64,000 bases of DNA from Mariprofundus ferrinatatus (GTDB taxonomy: Bacteria > Pseudomonadota > Zetaproteobacteria > Mariprofundales > Mariprofundaceae), in contig NZ_CP018800.1 in NCBI RefSeq assembly GCF_002795825.1, forward strand, positions 1,798,001 through 1,862,000. Reading direction: 5' to 3'. Within the stretch, counting starts at the first letter, position 1; each line of letters begins with the position of its first letter. The translations under genes and the position numbers were made by a program. Below are positions 10,618 through 19,015 of this stretch, piece by piece. Below the pieces are notes generated by a model. That model saw only the letters and a list, made by a program, of their open reading frames with translations. It was not told the DNA's origin and searched no databases.

Positions 10618-11623
10618 CGGCCACCGCAAGTAATAAGCCGCCCTCGCCGATGGCCGGGGTCGTTTCAGGAGATGCAGAGGCAATCGCACGCTGGAGTGCG
10701 CCTGACTTTAAACCTTCAACCAACTCAAAAGTTTGCTGCCCAAGAAGCAGCGTTGCATCACCACGCTGCTCCAGAACCCAGAACCAGACACGCCCGAGCA
10801 TTCGCTCAAATGCAGATGCATCCATCCCCGCAGGCAATCGCAGATCAACTCGCAGCAGCATCTCATGCGAATGCTCTGTTTCCGATGCAAATCGTTTGAC
10901 CTTCCAGCTGCTGATATCACCGGAGGCCTTGCGCCAGTGCACCCTTGAAAGCGGATCGCCCGGCACATAACTGCGGAGATCAAGCCACTCATCGCCGCCG
11001 GCAGGAGTCTGCCCGGCCTGGGTTCTGCCGTTGCCTCTGTTTGGGTACCAGGGCACAGGTTCAGGCATCACGACCAAATCGCCATCTCCCTTGCGCCGGA
11101 AAACAACCGGAAACAGACCAAGCGGAGCGTCCGTCGAGAGAGTCAGCGAACTGCAGCTGTAGACCCCTCGCCGCTGCGGCCTGAGACGACCCTCCAGTCG
11201 AAGTTCTTCACCTTCACAGCGGGCCATAAGGGAGAAGTTCCCGGTAGAATAAGAGAGATCGACATCAACCATCGCTGCTGCCGGAGAGGTCAGGGCACCG
11301 CTTCTGCGCAGCACCGTCACACTGCCCGCCTGCACTATCGGCAACAGCGATCCGGGATCAGGAAAGCGGCGAAGCATGCGAACAGTATTGCTGACCGAGG
11401 CCACGCTCACCGCTGTAATCATCGCGCCACAGAGGTAGAGCAGGTTGTTGCCGGAATAAAATGCGGCCGCCCAGACGCCTGTGATGGCCGCTGAAAAGAT
11501 GATACCGGGCCTGGTTAGGCCGATCTTCCAGCCAAAACCGAGCGGAATACGGATGGCGACCAGCACATCAAGGAGACGTAACAGCCAGTGTGGCAGCTTG
11601 AGATCAGCCGGATCGTAAGCCAA
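10610..11623 (-). CDS. DUF58 domain-containing membrane protein
   Basis: A 337-residue protein with a hydrophobic pair of segments near residues 32-65 and a C-terminal DUF58 region (DEWLDLRSYVPGDPLSRVHWRKASG, a signature stretch of the family around residues 215-240). DUF58 proteins occur with MoxR ATPases and often with TgpA or VWA proteins. They are thought to act in envelope protein maturation, but the biochemistry is unsettled. The best start found is TTG at 11623, with only a weak ribosome site, so the N-terminus is uncertain. It lies between the MoxR and TgpA genes in one probable operon. Confidence 0.88.
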   Translation of the reverse strand: MAYDPADLKLPHWLLRLLDVLVAIRIPLGFGWKIGLTRPGIIFSAAITGVWAAAFYSGNNLLYLCGAMITAVSVASVSNTVRMLRRFPDPGSLLPIVQAGSVTVLRRSGALTSPAAAMVDVDLSYSTGNFSLMARCEGEELRLEGRLRPQRRGVYSCSSLTLSTDAPLGLFPVVFRRKGDGDLVVMPEPVPWYPNRGNGRTQAGQTPAGGDEWLDLRSYVPGDPLSRVHWRKASGDISSWKVKRFASETEHSHEMLLRVDLRLPAGMDASAFERMLGRVWFWVLEQRGDATLLLGQQTFELVEGLKSGALQRAIASASPETTPAIGEGGLLLAVADE

Positions 11624-11655
11624 TTCAGAGCCTGTTCACACGAATCCGCCCGCTT

Positions 11656-12570
11656 TCAGGCTGGAACCGGGACACTTTCCAATAGCGCAGCAAGTGCCTC
11701 AACACTGTCGCCCGCAGCCAGCACGCGATGTGCCAGGCATGACAGCCAAACCGACTGCAGGTCAGCCGCCGTGACATAGGATTGACCTGCCAGCCATGCT
11801 TCGGCACGGGCGGCTCGCATCAGATCATGTCCTGCTCGCGGACTGATCCCCTGCTTCAGCCACTCGCCACTGCGACTCTCTTCAAGCAGCTTCAGAAGGT
11901 AATCCAGAAGCGCCTCGGAAACATCGAGTTCAGCAATCGACTGACGTGCGGCCAGAATATCATGCCAGTTTGCTACCGGCTGCAGTGTATGAAGCCGCAC
12001 CTGTCCAGCTTCGCCAAGCAATACCTTGCGTTCCGCCTCGCTATCCGGATAACCGATCGAAATACGCATAAAGAAGCGGTCGAGTTGCGATTCCGGCAGC
12101 GGGAATGTGCCCATATGTTCATTGGGGTTCTGCGTCGCGATCACGAAAAATGGTTGCGGAAGTCTCCGTGTCTCCCGCTCGATCGTCACCTGCCCTTCGG
12201 CCATCGCTTCGAGCAGTGCAGACTGGGCCTTGGGCGTGGCACGGTTGATCTCGTCGGCCAGCACGATGTGGTGAAATACCGCCCCCGGATGAAAATCGAA
12301 CTGCTGCTTGGCCGGATCGAATATCTCCACGCCGACGATGTCGGCCGGCAGCAGGTCGGCGGTAAACTGGATGCGGCCGAAATCGCTGTCGAGGCTGTTG
12401 GCAAGCGCATGTGCCAGCGTGGTTTTACCCACACCCGGCACATCCTCGATCAGCAGGTGGCCGCCAGAGAGCAGCGTGATCAGCAGCTGACGGATAACAC
12501 CATCCTTGCCTGCCAGAATAGAAGCAAGCTGCGCCTGCAGCACCGCTATGGTTTCAAAACTGCTATTCAA
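11656..12570 (-). CDS. MoxR family AAA+ ATPase
   Basis: A 304-residue AAA+ protein of the MoxR subgroup, presumably a chaperone for its DUF58/TgpA partners. Visible motifs are Walker A (EDVPGVGKTTLAHALA), Walker B (HIVLADEINRATPKAQSALLEAM), sensor 1 (FFVIATQNPNEHMGTFPLPE) with the arginine-rich QLDRFFMRI stretch, and sensor 2 (GISPRAGHDLMRAARAEA). The predicted start is TTG at 12570, overlapping the stop of the upstream metallopeptidase gene, so translation is probably coupled. The gene order moxR, DUF58, tgpA is conserved in many Proteobacteria. Confidence 0.93.
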   Translation of the reverse strand: MNSSFETIAVLQAQLASILAGKDGVIRQLLITLLSGGHLLIEDVPGVGKTTLAHALANSLDSDFGRIQFTADLLPADIVGVEIFDPAKQQFDFHPGAVFHHIVLADEINRATPKAQSALLEAMAEGQVTIERETRRLPQPFFVIATQNPNEHMGTFPLPESQLDRFFMRISIGYPDSEAERKVLLGEAGQVRLHTLQPVANWHDILAARQSIAELDVSEALLDYLLKLLEESRSGEWLKQGISPRAGHDLMRAARAEAWLAGQSYVTAADLQSVWLSCLAHRVLAAGDSVEALAALLESVPVPA

Positions 12571-12953
12571 TGTATTGCCCCCCTTTCTGCTTCGATCACC
12601 TCCATCTGAGCATCGGAGAAGCCAAAATAGTGGCCGATCTCATGGATAAGCACATCATAGATACAGGACTCGACACTCAACCCTGAATCCCTCTGCATAG
12701 CCAGAATAGGCAAGCGGTAGAGGTGAATCATATCGGGCAGCATGCCGGAATCGACCGCTTCTCTCTCGGTAATCGGATGCCCCTCATAGAGGCCAAGCAG
12801 ATCATAGGGTGAGTCTGCATGCATCTCTTTCAGTACCCTGCTGCTGGCAAAATCGTCCACCACAATCACCACATTCTCCATCGCCTTGCGGAACCTGGCC
12901 GGCAACTGGTTGAGCAACTTTTCGGCAGCGGCCTGAAACTGTTCAGCATCCAT
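12567..12953 (-). CDS. small zincin-like metallopeptidase
   Basis: A 128-residue soluble protein with a zinc-protease active site, HEIGHYFGFSD (HExxH plus a downstream Asp), near residue 105. This is the minimal metallopeptidase family that Pfam calls Zincin_1. Its length and the YDLLGLYEGHPITER stretch also fit. No signal peptide is seen, so it is presumably cytoplasmic. The cellular substrate is unknown. It overlaps the MoxR gene by four bases, which places this peptidase in the same transcript as a AAA+ ATPase. Confidence 0.82.
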   Translation of the reverse strand: MDAEQFQAAAEKLLNQLPARFRKAMENVVIVVDDFASSRVLKEMHADSPYDLLGLYEGHPITEREAVDSGMLPDMIHLYRLPILAMQRDSGLSVESCIYDVLIHEIGHYFGFSDAQMEVIEAERGAIH

Positions 12954-12962
12954 TCTGTAACT

Positions 12963-13853
12963 CTAGCAGAAAAGCAGCCGCTCATGTTGCATGAGCTCGG
13001 AGACGGCATCCCTGAATGAGGGATACTTCAGGTTGGGCAGCAGTTCCCGGTGCAGAAGCCGGTTACTGATGCGCTTGTTATCGCGGAAGAATTCCAGCGC
13101 CATCGGAGTCAACTCCCGCTCCCCCCTCTCCGGACTCAATATCTCGGGAGCCGGCGCCCCGATCAGGCTGGCCAGCTGCGTGACATATTCACTGTGCGGC
13201 AGCGGCTCATCGTCGGCCAGGTTGACGATACGCCCCATCACGGGCGCATGCATCGCAGCCATGAGTGCCGCCACGATATCATCGACATGAATGCGGTTGG
13301 ACCAGTGCGCCGGTTGCCAGGCCACCGCCTTGTAACCGCCCTCTTTGAGCCACCCCAGTATGTTACGCTCAGGCCCGTAGATGCCGGCAAGCCGGAACAC
13401 CTCGGCCGGAAGTCCGGATTCAAGCCAGCACTGCTCCGCCTTTAAGCGTTCACCGCCACGTGCACTGCTGGGATGACATGGATAGGCCTCATCCACCCAG
13501 GCACCTCCTGCATCGCCGTAGACGCCCGTGGTGGAAAGGTATCCCGCCCACTTGGTGTTAGTGAGCCCGGGTGCAAGCTGCGTCAGCCAATTCAACTGAG
13601 ATGCGTACAGCCCGCCCTCGCTGCGGGTTAGCGGTATCGAGTCGACAACCGCATCAACCTCGGCCAGCAGTGTTGCCGCCAGATCGGCAGGAGAAGGTAC
13701 AATGACAGCTTCTATGCCGATTCCTGCCAGCGCATCTGCACGATGCTTGTTTCGGGTCGTGGCGATCACCCGCATGCCTTCAGCGGCAGCTGCTACGGCC
13801 AGCTTTTCGCCGACATATCCGCAGCCAAGAATCAGCAGGGTCTCCATTTTCAA
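12963..13853 (-). CDS. NAD(P)-binding SDR/epimerase family protein (YeeZ-like)
   Basis: A 296-residue protein with an N-terminal Rossmann nucleotide site, LLILGCGYVGEKLAVAAA (GxGYxG, as in YeeZ-like atypical short-chain dehydrogenases). It has STTGVYGDAGGAWVDE in the position of the epimerase catalytic segment and NRIHVDDIVAALMAA in the C-terminal half. The usual YxxxK pair is not obvious, which is common in this atypical group. The substrate is unknown. It lies nine bases upstream of the zincin gene and is probably first in the moxR-type operon. A second ATG two codons in is an alternative start. Confidence 0.8.
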   Translation of the reverse strand: MKMETLLILGCGYVGEKLAVAAAAEGMRVIATTRNKHRADALAGIGIEAVIVPSPADLAATLLAEVDAVVDSIPLTRSEGGLYASQLNWLTQLAPGLTNTKWAGYLSTTGVYGDAGGAWVDEAYPCHPSSARGGERLKAEQCWLESGLPAEVFRLAGIYGPERNILGWLKEGGYKAVAWQPAHWSNRIHVDDIVAALMAAMHAPVMGRIVNLADDEPLPHSEYVTQLASLIGAPAPEILSPERGERELTPMALEFFRDNKRISNRLLHRELLPNLKYPSFRDAVSELMQHERLLFC

Positions 13854-14010
13854 CGGGAGCTCCTGCCACAGCAGCTTTCAAGCATTTTGCATAACCGGTG
13901 AATTGTCTGCTGCATCACAGAATCGCCATCGCCTCCTCATACCATCTCGCAATATTCATACTTGGTAGAACAGATGAAAAATATTCAACGTATGAACAAG
14001 GAGTAAACAT

Positions 14011-14418
14011 ATGAGAAAGTTCCTTAAGAAAACAGCTGTTTCATTCATGGCCCTGACCATGGCGGTGATGAGCATCCAGTTGCCCTCTGCCCATGCTGCC
14101 ATGGTTCCGACTGAAGCGGTCGTGATATCACAGCAGAGCGAGACGGATCGCGAAAAGCTTGTCGCGTTCCTGGATCGCGCTGAGGTACAACAGGAGCTCC
14201 AGAGTCACGGAGTATCGGCGGATGAAGCAAAGATTCGCGTTGCTCAGCTGAACGATGAAGAGGTACAGATGTTAGCCGGCAAGATTGATGAATTGCCCGC
14301 AGGCGGCCTTATCGGCGAAGTGATCGGCGCTGCAGTATTCATCTTTCTGGTACTGCTGATCACCGACGTACTTGGTCTGACCAGCGTCTTCCCGTTCGTG
14401 AACCATCATGGCCGTTAA
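14011..14418 (+). CDS. PA2779-like small secreted/bitopic protein
   Basis: A 135-residue protein with a Sec signal peptide (residues 1-29, ending SAHA). A helical, charged middle of about 60 residues follows, then ELPAGG and a single C-terminal TM helix (LIGEVIGAAVFIFLVLLITD) with a tail ending VFPFVNHHGR. This architecture and the LGLTSVFPFV tail match proteins annotated PA2779 family after the Pseudomonas gene. The function is unknown. A ribosome site (AAGGAG) precedes the ATG. It overlaps the next gene, a PA2778-like peptidase, by 11 bases. The two families commonly occur as a pair. Confidence 0.82.
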   Translation: MRKFLKKTAVSFMALTMAVMSIQLPSAHAAMVPTEAVVISQQSETDREKLVAFLDRAEVQQELQSHGVSADEAKIRVAQLNDEEVQMLAGKIDELPAGGLIGEVIGAAVFIFLVLLITDVLGLTSVFPFVNHHGR

Positions 14419-15370
14419 AAGGCTCCGCTACACCCGCCTTTTTGCAGGTGTAGTGCTGGCTGCGACCCTGCTTGGCGGCTGTGCCGCCAGGCAGAGCGCA
14501 TCGCTGGCCAATGATAAACCGGCGGATATGAAAGTCTCGGCGCAGGTTGCCGGTGTCCCTTTTTATCCGCAGCAGGATTTCCAGTGCGGACCGGCCTCGC
14601 TGGCCATGGCAATGAACCATGCCGGCGTGGCGGTTACGCCTGAATCGTTGCGTTCCAGCCTGTTCATTCCGGGCAGGCAGGGTTCTCTGCAGGTTGAGAT
14701 GAAAGCGCTGCCGCGCAGTTACGGCCTGATGGCCTACCCCCTCAAACCGCAACTGGCTTCGATCCTCAAAGAGATCGAAGCGGGCCACCCGGTAGTGGTA
14801 TTCCAGAACCTCGGCCTCAGTTTTGCACCGCAGTGGCACTATGCGGTGGTTACCGCTTACGACCTTGGCAGCAAGAGCATCAGCCTGCATTCGGGTGATA
14901 TACCCGGCTATACGATTCCTCTCTCCACCTTTGAACGCACCTGGGTAAGGGCCGGCTCATGGGCCATGGTCGTTGCCACTGCAGGATCGCTTCCTGCAGG
15001 CGCTGAAGAGGGTGCCTATCTGCGCGCAGCCGTGGCGCTCGAGCGATCCGGAAAAAACAGTGCGGCGATGAAGGCCTATGAAGCCGCCACGAAACAGTGG
15101 CCGGAGAGCCTTGCGGCGCATATCGGCCTTGGCAATATCCGTTATGCGCAGGGCGATCTGCAGGGTGCCGCCATGGCATTCAGCGCTGCCACAAAGACCC
15201 ATCCTGATGCCGCCCAGCCGCTCAACAACCTTGCCCAGGTATATCTTGAGCAGGGCCACTTTGAAGAGGCGATGCGGGCAATCGAGCAGGCTGTCCGCAT
15301 CGATGACAGCAGCACGCTGTACAGGCAGACGATGGCCGAGATTGAAAACGCCCGCAATGCGGTCAACTAG
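14408..15370 (+). CDS. PA2778-like C39-type cysteine peptidase lipoprotein with TPR repeats
   Basis: A 320-residue lipoprotein with lipobox LLGGC (Cys25). A C39-like papain-fold domain covers about 45-190, with Gln and nucleophile Cys60 in PQQDFQCGPASLAMAMN, His144 in WHYAVVTAYD and a following acidic partner. Residues about 200-310 form three tetratricopeptide repeats (YLRAAVALERSGKNSAAMKA, AAHIGLGNIRYAQGDLQGAA, NNLAQVYLEQGHFEEAMRAI). C39 peptidases classically cut after Gly-Gly. The partner encoded just upstream carries a Gly-Gly next to its TM helix. It is likely periplasmic and membrane-anchored. The substrate is not known. Confidence 0.85.
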   Translation: MAVKRLRYTRLFAGVVLAATLLGGCAARQSASLANDKPADMKVSAQVAGVPFYPQQDFQCGPASLAMAMNHAGVAVTPESLRSSLFIPGRQGSLQVEMKALPRSYGLMAYPLKPQLASILKEIEAGHPVVVFQNLGLSFAPQWHYAVVTAYDLGSKSISLHSGDIPGYTIPLSTFERTWVRAGSWAMVVATAGSLPAGAEEGAYLRAAVALERSGKNSAAMKAYEAATKQWPESLAAHIGLGNIRYAQGDLQGAAMAFSAATKTHPDAAQPLNNLAQVYLEQGHFEEAMRAIEQAVRIDDSSTLYRQTMAEIENARNAVN

Positions 15371-15460
15371 AGGCAGAGTGCATCACCTGTAACCACGCCT
15401 ATCGACAAGCCGCTGCACGATCATGACAATCGGCTGAATTCCACCATCCGGGAGTGATCC

Positions 15461-15628
15461 ATGAATATCGTGAACCTCATTCTTGCCATCTTTCTGCCAC
15501 CTGTCGGCGCATTCCTGCAGGTCGGCGCCAGCAAGCACTTCTTTATCAATATCGTGCTGACCCTGCTCGGCGTGCTGCCCGGTGTGCTGCATGCGGTCTG
15601 GCTGGTCGCTACCGACCAGAAGGGATAA
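15461..15628 (+). CDS. Pmp3/YqaE family two-helix membrane protein
   Basis: A 55-residue protein made almost wholly of two TM helices: NIVNLILAIFLPPVGAFLQV and FFINIVLTLLGVLPGVLHAV. The FLPPVGAFLQ motif and the LLGVLPGVLHAVW stretch are the signature of the Pmp3 (UPF0057, YqaE) family, linked in other organisms to membrane potential and salt or cold stress. A GGAG ribosome site lies about six bases before the ATG. It sits 90 bases after the peptidase gene and 16 before the next gene, so it is probably in the same transcript. Confidence 0.85.
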   Translation: MNIVNLILAIFLPPVGAFLQVGASKHFFINIVLTLLGVLPGVLHAVWLVATDQKG

Positions 15629-15644
15629 CCATCCCGCCAGCGCC

Positions 15645-16514
15645 ATGAATAACCGGCTGAAAGCAGCCCTGCTGCTGCTCATCGCCAGCGCCCTCTTCTA
15701 TGGCGCTTCCTTCATCAAACTGCCTGCCGTCGATGCGGCGGCCGACAGCTACTTCTCCGAATCGATCAAGGCGGCCGGCATCGCCTACGCCACCACGCGC
15801 GGCGTCAATGCGGTGGTTTCAGTGGTACAGGAGTCGCATATCGAGGTGGCTCCCGGCGGCCTCGGCCTTTCGATCGCTGCCGGCCAGGTGCTCGATCCGA
15901 TCAACGATATGACCGAACGGCTCTCCTCGATGCTGGTGACAGCCATCGCCTCGCTCGGCATCCAGAAGCTGGGTTACGAGATCGGTGAAGCGCTATCCTT
16001 CAAGACGATTGCGCTACTGTTGCTGCTGGCCGTGCCGATACTCTGGCTCGGGCAGGCATCCGCCCCGCTGATGCAGCTCATTTTTAAACTGGGACTGATC
16101 CTGCTGCTGCTGAGATTCATGTTGCCGCTCTCTGCCATCGTCAGCGATGCACTCTATAGCGGCTGGCTTGAGCCCGGCATCGAGGAGGCGACTACCAAGC
16201 TCGGCATCGTTTCAGATCGATACGATGAGATGAGCAGCATGGCTCCGGAGCAGAATCAGGGGCTCTTCTCGTCGATGACATCCGGGGCTGCCGACAAGGT
16301 GAAACGGACGAAAGAAGCGCTGGATACCATGGTGGAGAATGCGGATAGCATCATCACCTCGTTGCTCAACCTGATGACCGCCTATCTCGCCATCTTTGTC
16401 GTGCAGGTCTTGCTGTTGCCGCTGGCCATGCTCTGGGTTCTGGTCTCGATCTTCAGAAGCAACCTTCTCGACTCCTTTGCCGGCCAGCTAACATCAAGAG
16501 TCGCCGCTGGCTGA
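15645..16514 (+). CDS. uncharacterised inner-membrane protein
   Basis: I do not recognise this 289-residue protein. The ATG at 15645 was chosen over upstream in-frame starts because those lie inside the Pmp3-like gene. It has an N-terminal hydrophobic segment (AALLLLIASALFYGASFI), a presumably extracytoplasmic helical stretch to about 120, and two close TM helices around 125-170 (FKTIALLLLLAVPILWLG; LGLILLLLRFMLPL). A charged region (RYDEMSSMAPEQNQG to VKRTKEALDTM) comes next, then a C-terminal hydrophobic region (AYLAIFVVQVLLLPLAMLWV). It follows the Pmp3-like gene closely. The last few codons run up to the AT-rich island. Confidence 0.6.
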   Translation: MNNRLKAALLLLIASALFYGASFIKLPAVDAAADSYFSESIKAAGIAYATTRGVNAVVSVVQESHIEVAPGGLGLSIAAGQVLDPINDMTERLSSMLVTAIASLGIQKLGYEIGEALSFKTIALLLLLAVPILWLGQASAPLMQLIFKLGLILLLLRFMLPLSAIVSDALYSGWLEPGIEEATTKLGIVSDRYDEMSSMAPEQNQGLFSSMTSGAADKVKRTKEALDTMVENADSIITSLLNLMTAYLAIFVVQVLLLPLAMLWVLVSIFRSNLLDSFAGQLTSRVAAG

Positions 16515-16547
16515 AAGCGGCCAGAAGCAGACATTTAGCAAAAAGGC

Positions 16548-16553
16548 TATAAT
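16548..16553 (+). promoter_or_regulatory. possible -10 box just upstream of the AT-rich kinase
   Basis: A perfect TATAAT lies six bases before the ATG at 16560, with no recognisable -35 at 17 bases and no ribosome site between it and the start. If used, the transcript would be nearly leaderless. It may equally be chance in AT-rich DNA. Confidence 0.3.
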
Positions 16554-16559
16554 AGTTAT

Positions 16560-18875
16560 ATGATACGTATTGGCATCCTTCATTCTTTAACTGGTACCAT
16601 GGCCATAAGTGAAGCTCCGCTTGTACAAATCATTAAAATGGCCATTGATGAGATAAATGAGACAGGTGGAGTTCTAGGAGAACAGGTAGAAACTGTCATC
16701 GCAGATGGAGCTTCCGATCCGCTCGAATTTTCCAGAAAAGCTCGCGAACTAAGGCAATCTGGGATACCCACCATATTTGGCTGCTGGACCTCTGCTTCTA
16801 GAAAGGCAGTGAAAGATGTTATTGAGGGTTCTTCCACTCAGCTTTGGTACCCCATTCAGTATGAGGGCATCGAACAATCCCCGAACATCTATTACACAGG
16901 AAGCACCCTTAACCAACAGATCGAACCAGCTGTTCAGTGGTGCATTGAGCACTTAGGGAAAAGTTTTTTCTTGGTCGGTTCTGACTATGTGTTTCCACGG
17001 ACAGCTAATCGCCTTATTCGCTCCATTGTTCTGCAAGCAGGTGGTAAAATAGTTGAAGATATTTATCACCCACTTGGGGATAAGAAATTTTCTAGCACCA
17101 TTGATTTGATCAAGCAGCACAAGCCGGATGTTGTATTTAACACTCTCAACGGTGATTCAAACTTATTCTTCTATAAGCAGTTACATCAAAAAGGTATGGA
17201 TGCAGAAGAGTTTCCTGTGATGGCAGTCAGCATAGGAGAGACTGAGGCAGAAAGCATCACAGAAGAAATCAATGGCCACTACACTTGCTGGAGCTATTTC
17301 CAAACAGTTAATACAGCTGAAAATCGAGCCTTTATTGAAAAGGTTCAAAACAACATTAATAGATGTGCCGTAACCTCCGATCCAATGGCTACAGCCTATG
17401 CTCAACTCCACTTATGGGGAAAAGCTGCGAACGCTGCTGGTAGCATCCGACGGGAAGATATTCATCGGGCCTTGAAAAAGCTTTGGATTGATAGCCCACT
17501 TGGTCAATTCCAAATAATAGAGAATAATCACACTCCAAAATTAGCGCTTATTGGAAAGGCTAATGCTAATGGGCAATTCGAGATTGTCTGGTCATCTAAA
17601 GATCAGATTGAACCTTTACCTTGGTTGGGGATGGAAAAATTACAACTGCCAGCATCTAGGCTAATTAAAGAGGTCATGGGCGAACTCCCTCGCTTTATCG
17701 ACTTGAGTTCACAACTAGAGCATGAGGTAGATAAACGAAAAAAAGCTGAACTAGCCATACAAAAGGAACGTGATATTGCTCAGTCATATTTAAACACCGC
17801 CAGCGTTATGATGGTTGCAATCAACAAAGATAAGGAGGTCATTCTAGCTAATAAAAAAACGTGCGAAGTTCTTGGATACCCTGAAGAAAATATTCTAGGC
17901 AAAAACTAGTTTGAAAACTTTCTACCAGCAGAACATAGAAACGGTGCAGGTGTGGTTTTCGAAAAGCTTATTGCCGGAGAAATAGAACCTGTTGAGTTTT
18001 ATGAAAACTCTGTGGTTACCAAGGATGGCAAAGAAAGGATTGTCGCATGGCATAATTCTGTATTTAGAGATGAGAGGGGTAACATTGTTTCAACATTGAG
18101 TTCCGGAGAAGATATTACCGACCAAAAACTTCTAGAGCAGAGACTACATCATACCCAGAAGATGGAGGCACTGGGTACGCTGATAGGCGGCATAGCTCAT
18201 GATTTCAACAACAAGATGGGGGGGATTACCGGCAATCTTTATCTGGCAAAAAAAGAGGCTTTAGCTATTCCATCTATCTTTAATAAGCTGGAAATTGCAG
18301 AGGAGCTATGCTTTCAAATGACGGGGGTAATTAAACAGCTCATTACTTTTACCCAGAAAGAGATGATTGAAGAAGATGAAATAAGCCTTAACGAATGTGT
18401 TAAAGAGGTATTGGGCACACATAAATTCGATGTTTCTGAAAATATTTCCCTCTATATTGACCTCGCTGAAAATGACCTCTACATACGTGGTTCACCCATG
18501 CAGATCAAACAGATCGTTAACAATCTGCTCGAAAATGCGGTTGATGCAATTGCTGATGTTTTACATCCGGCAATTCAGTTTGAGAGTGGCATGTTTGAGG
18601 CAGATGATGACTTCAGAAGCCGTCATCCTGAGCAAAAAAACACCCTATTTGCTCATTTGGAAGTTAAAGACAACGGAACAGGGATTCCACATGAAGATAT
18701 GGAGCATATTTTTGAGCCATTTTTTACCACAAAAAATAAAATAATTGGGCAAGGCCTTGGTTTGTCTGTTGTCTATGGCCTAGTTCAGAATCACAATGGC
18801 ATAATTGATATAAACAGCTCACCTGGCCTTGGTACCTCTGTGCACATTTATCTGCCTCTAATAGAAAAGGAGTAG
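16560..18875 (+). pseudogene. sensor histidine kinase with UrtA/AmiC-like ligand domain, interrupted by an in-frame TAG
   Basis: One continuous frame encodes, in order: a soluble amide/urea-type substrate-binding domain (residues 1-375, IRIGILHSLTGTMAISE; no signal peptide); a short coiled linker (about 380-405); a PAS domain (about 405-525); HisKA with His547 ([17 protein letters not shown]); and HATPase (NNLLENAVDAI, IFEPFFTTKN, GQGLGLS). It ends without a receiver domain. A TAG at 17907-17909 (codon 450) interrupts it within GKN-stop-FENFLP, where PAS domains usually read GKNWF. A single TGG-to-TAG change would explain this. The two halves otherwise look intact. The region is clearly more AT-rich than its neighbours, which suggests acquisition. 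No TM segment is seen, so sensing would be cytoplasmic. It could be dead, split or read through. Confidence 0.8.
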
Positions 18876-19015
18876 CTATTGTTACTCCAGTTGAACCTCC
18901 AATAGAGAGAACATAATGATTCATGTAAACGAATGTCCGCTTGAGACCGCGGCCGGAAACTGCCATTGAAAAAACAGTGGTTATTGATCGCCCGGTCACC
19001 TGATAGCATCCGAGC

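Noticed and set aside
18876-18915. Possible remnant of a receiver domain after the kinase stop at 18875
   Set aside because: Only about 13 codons remain open in the shifted frame, with no VDD or phospho-acceptor motif, so a decayed receiver cannot be shown.
18916-18969. 17-codon frame after the interrupted kinase, preceded by GAGAG
   Set aside because: The peptide has no hydrophobic segment, paralogue or clear ribosome site, unlike the pair near 60.4 kb.
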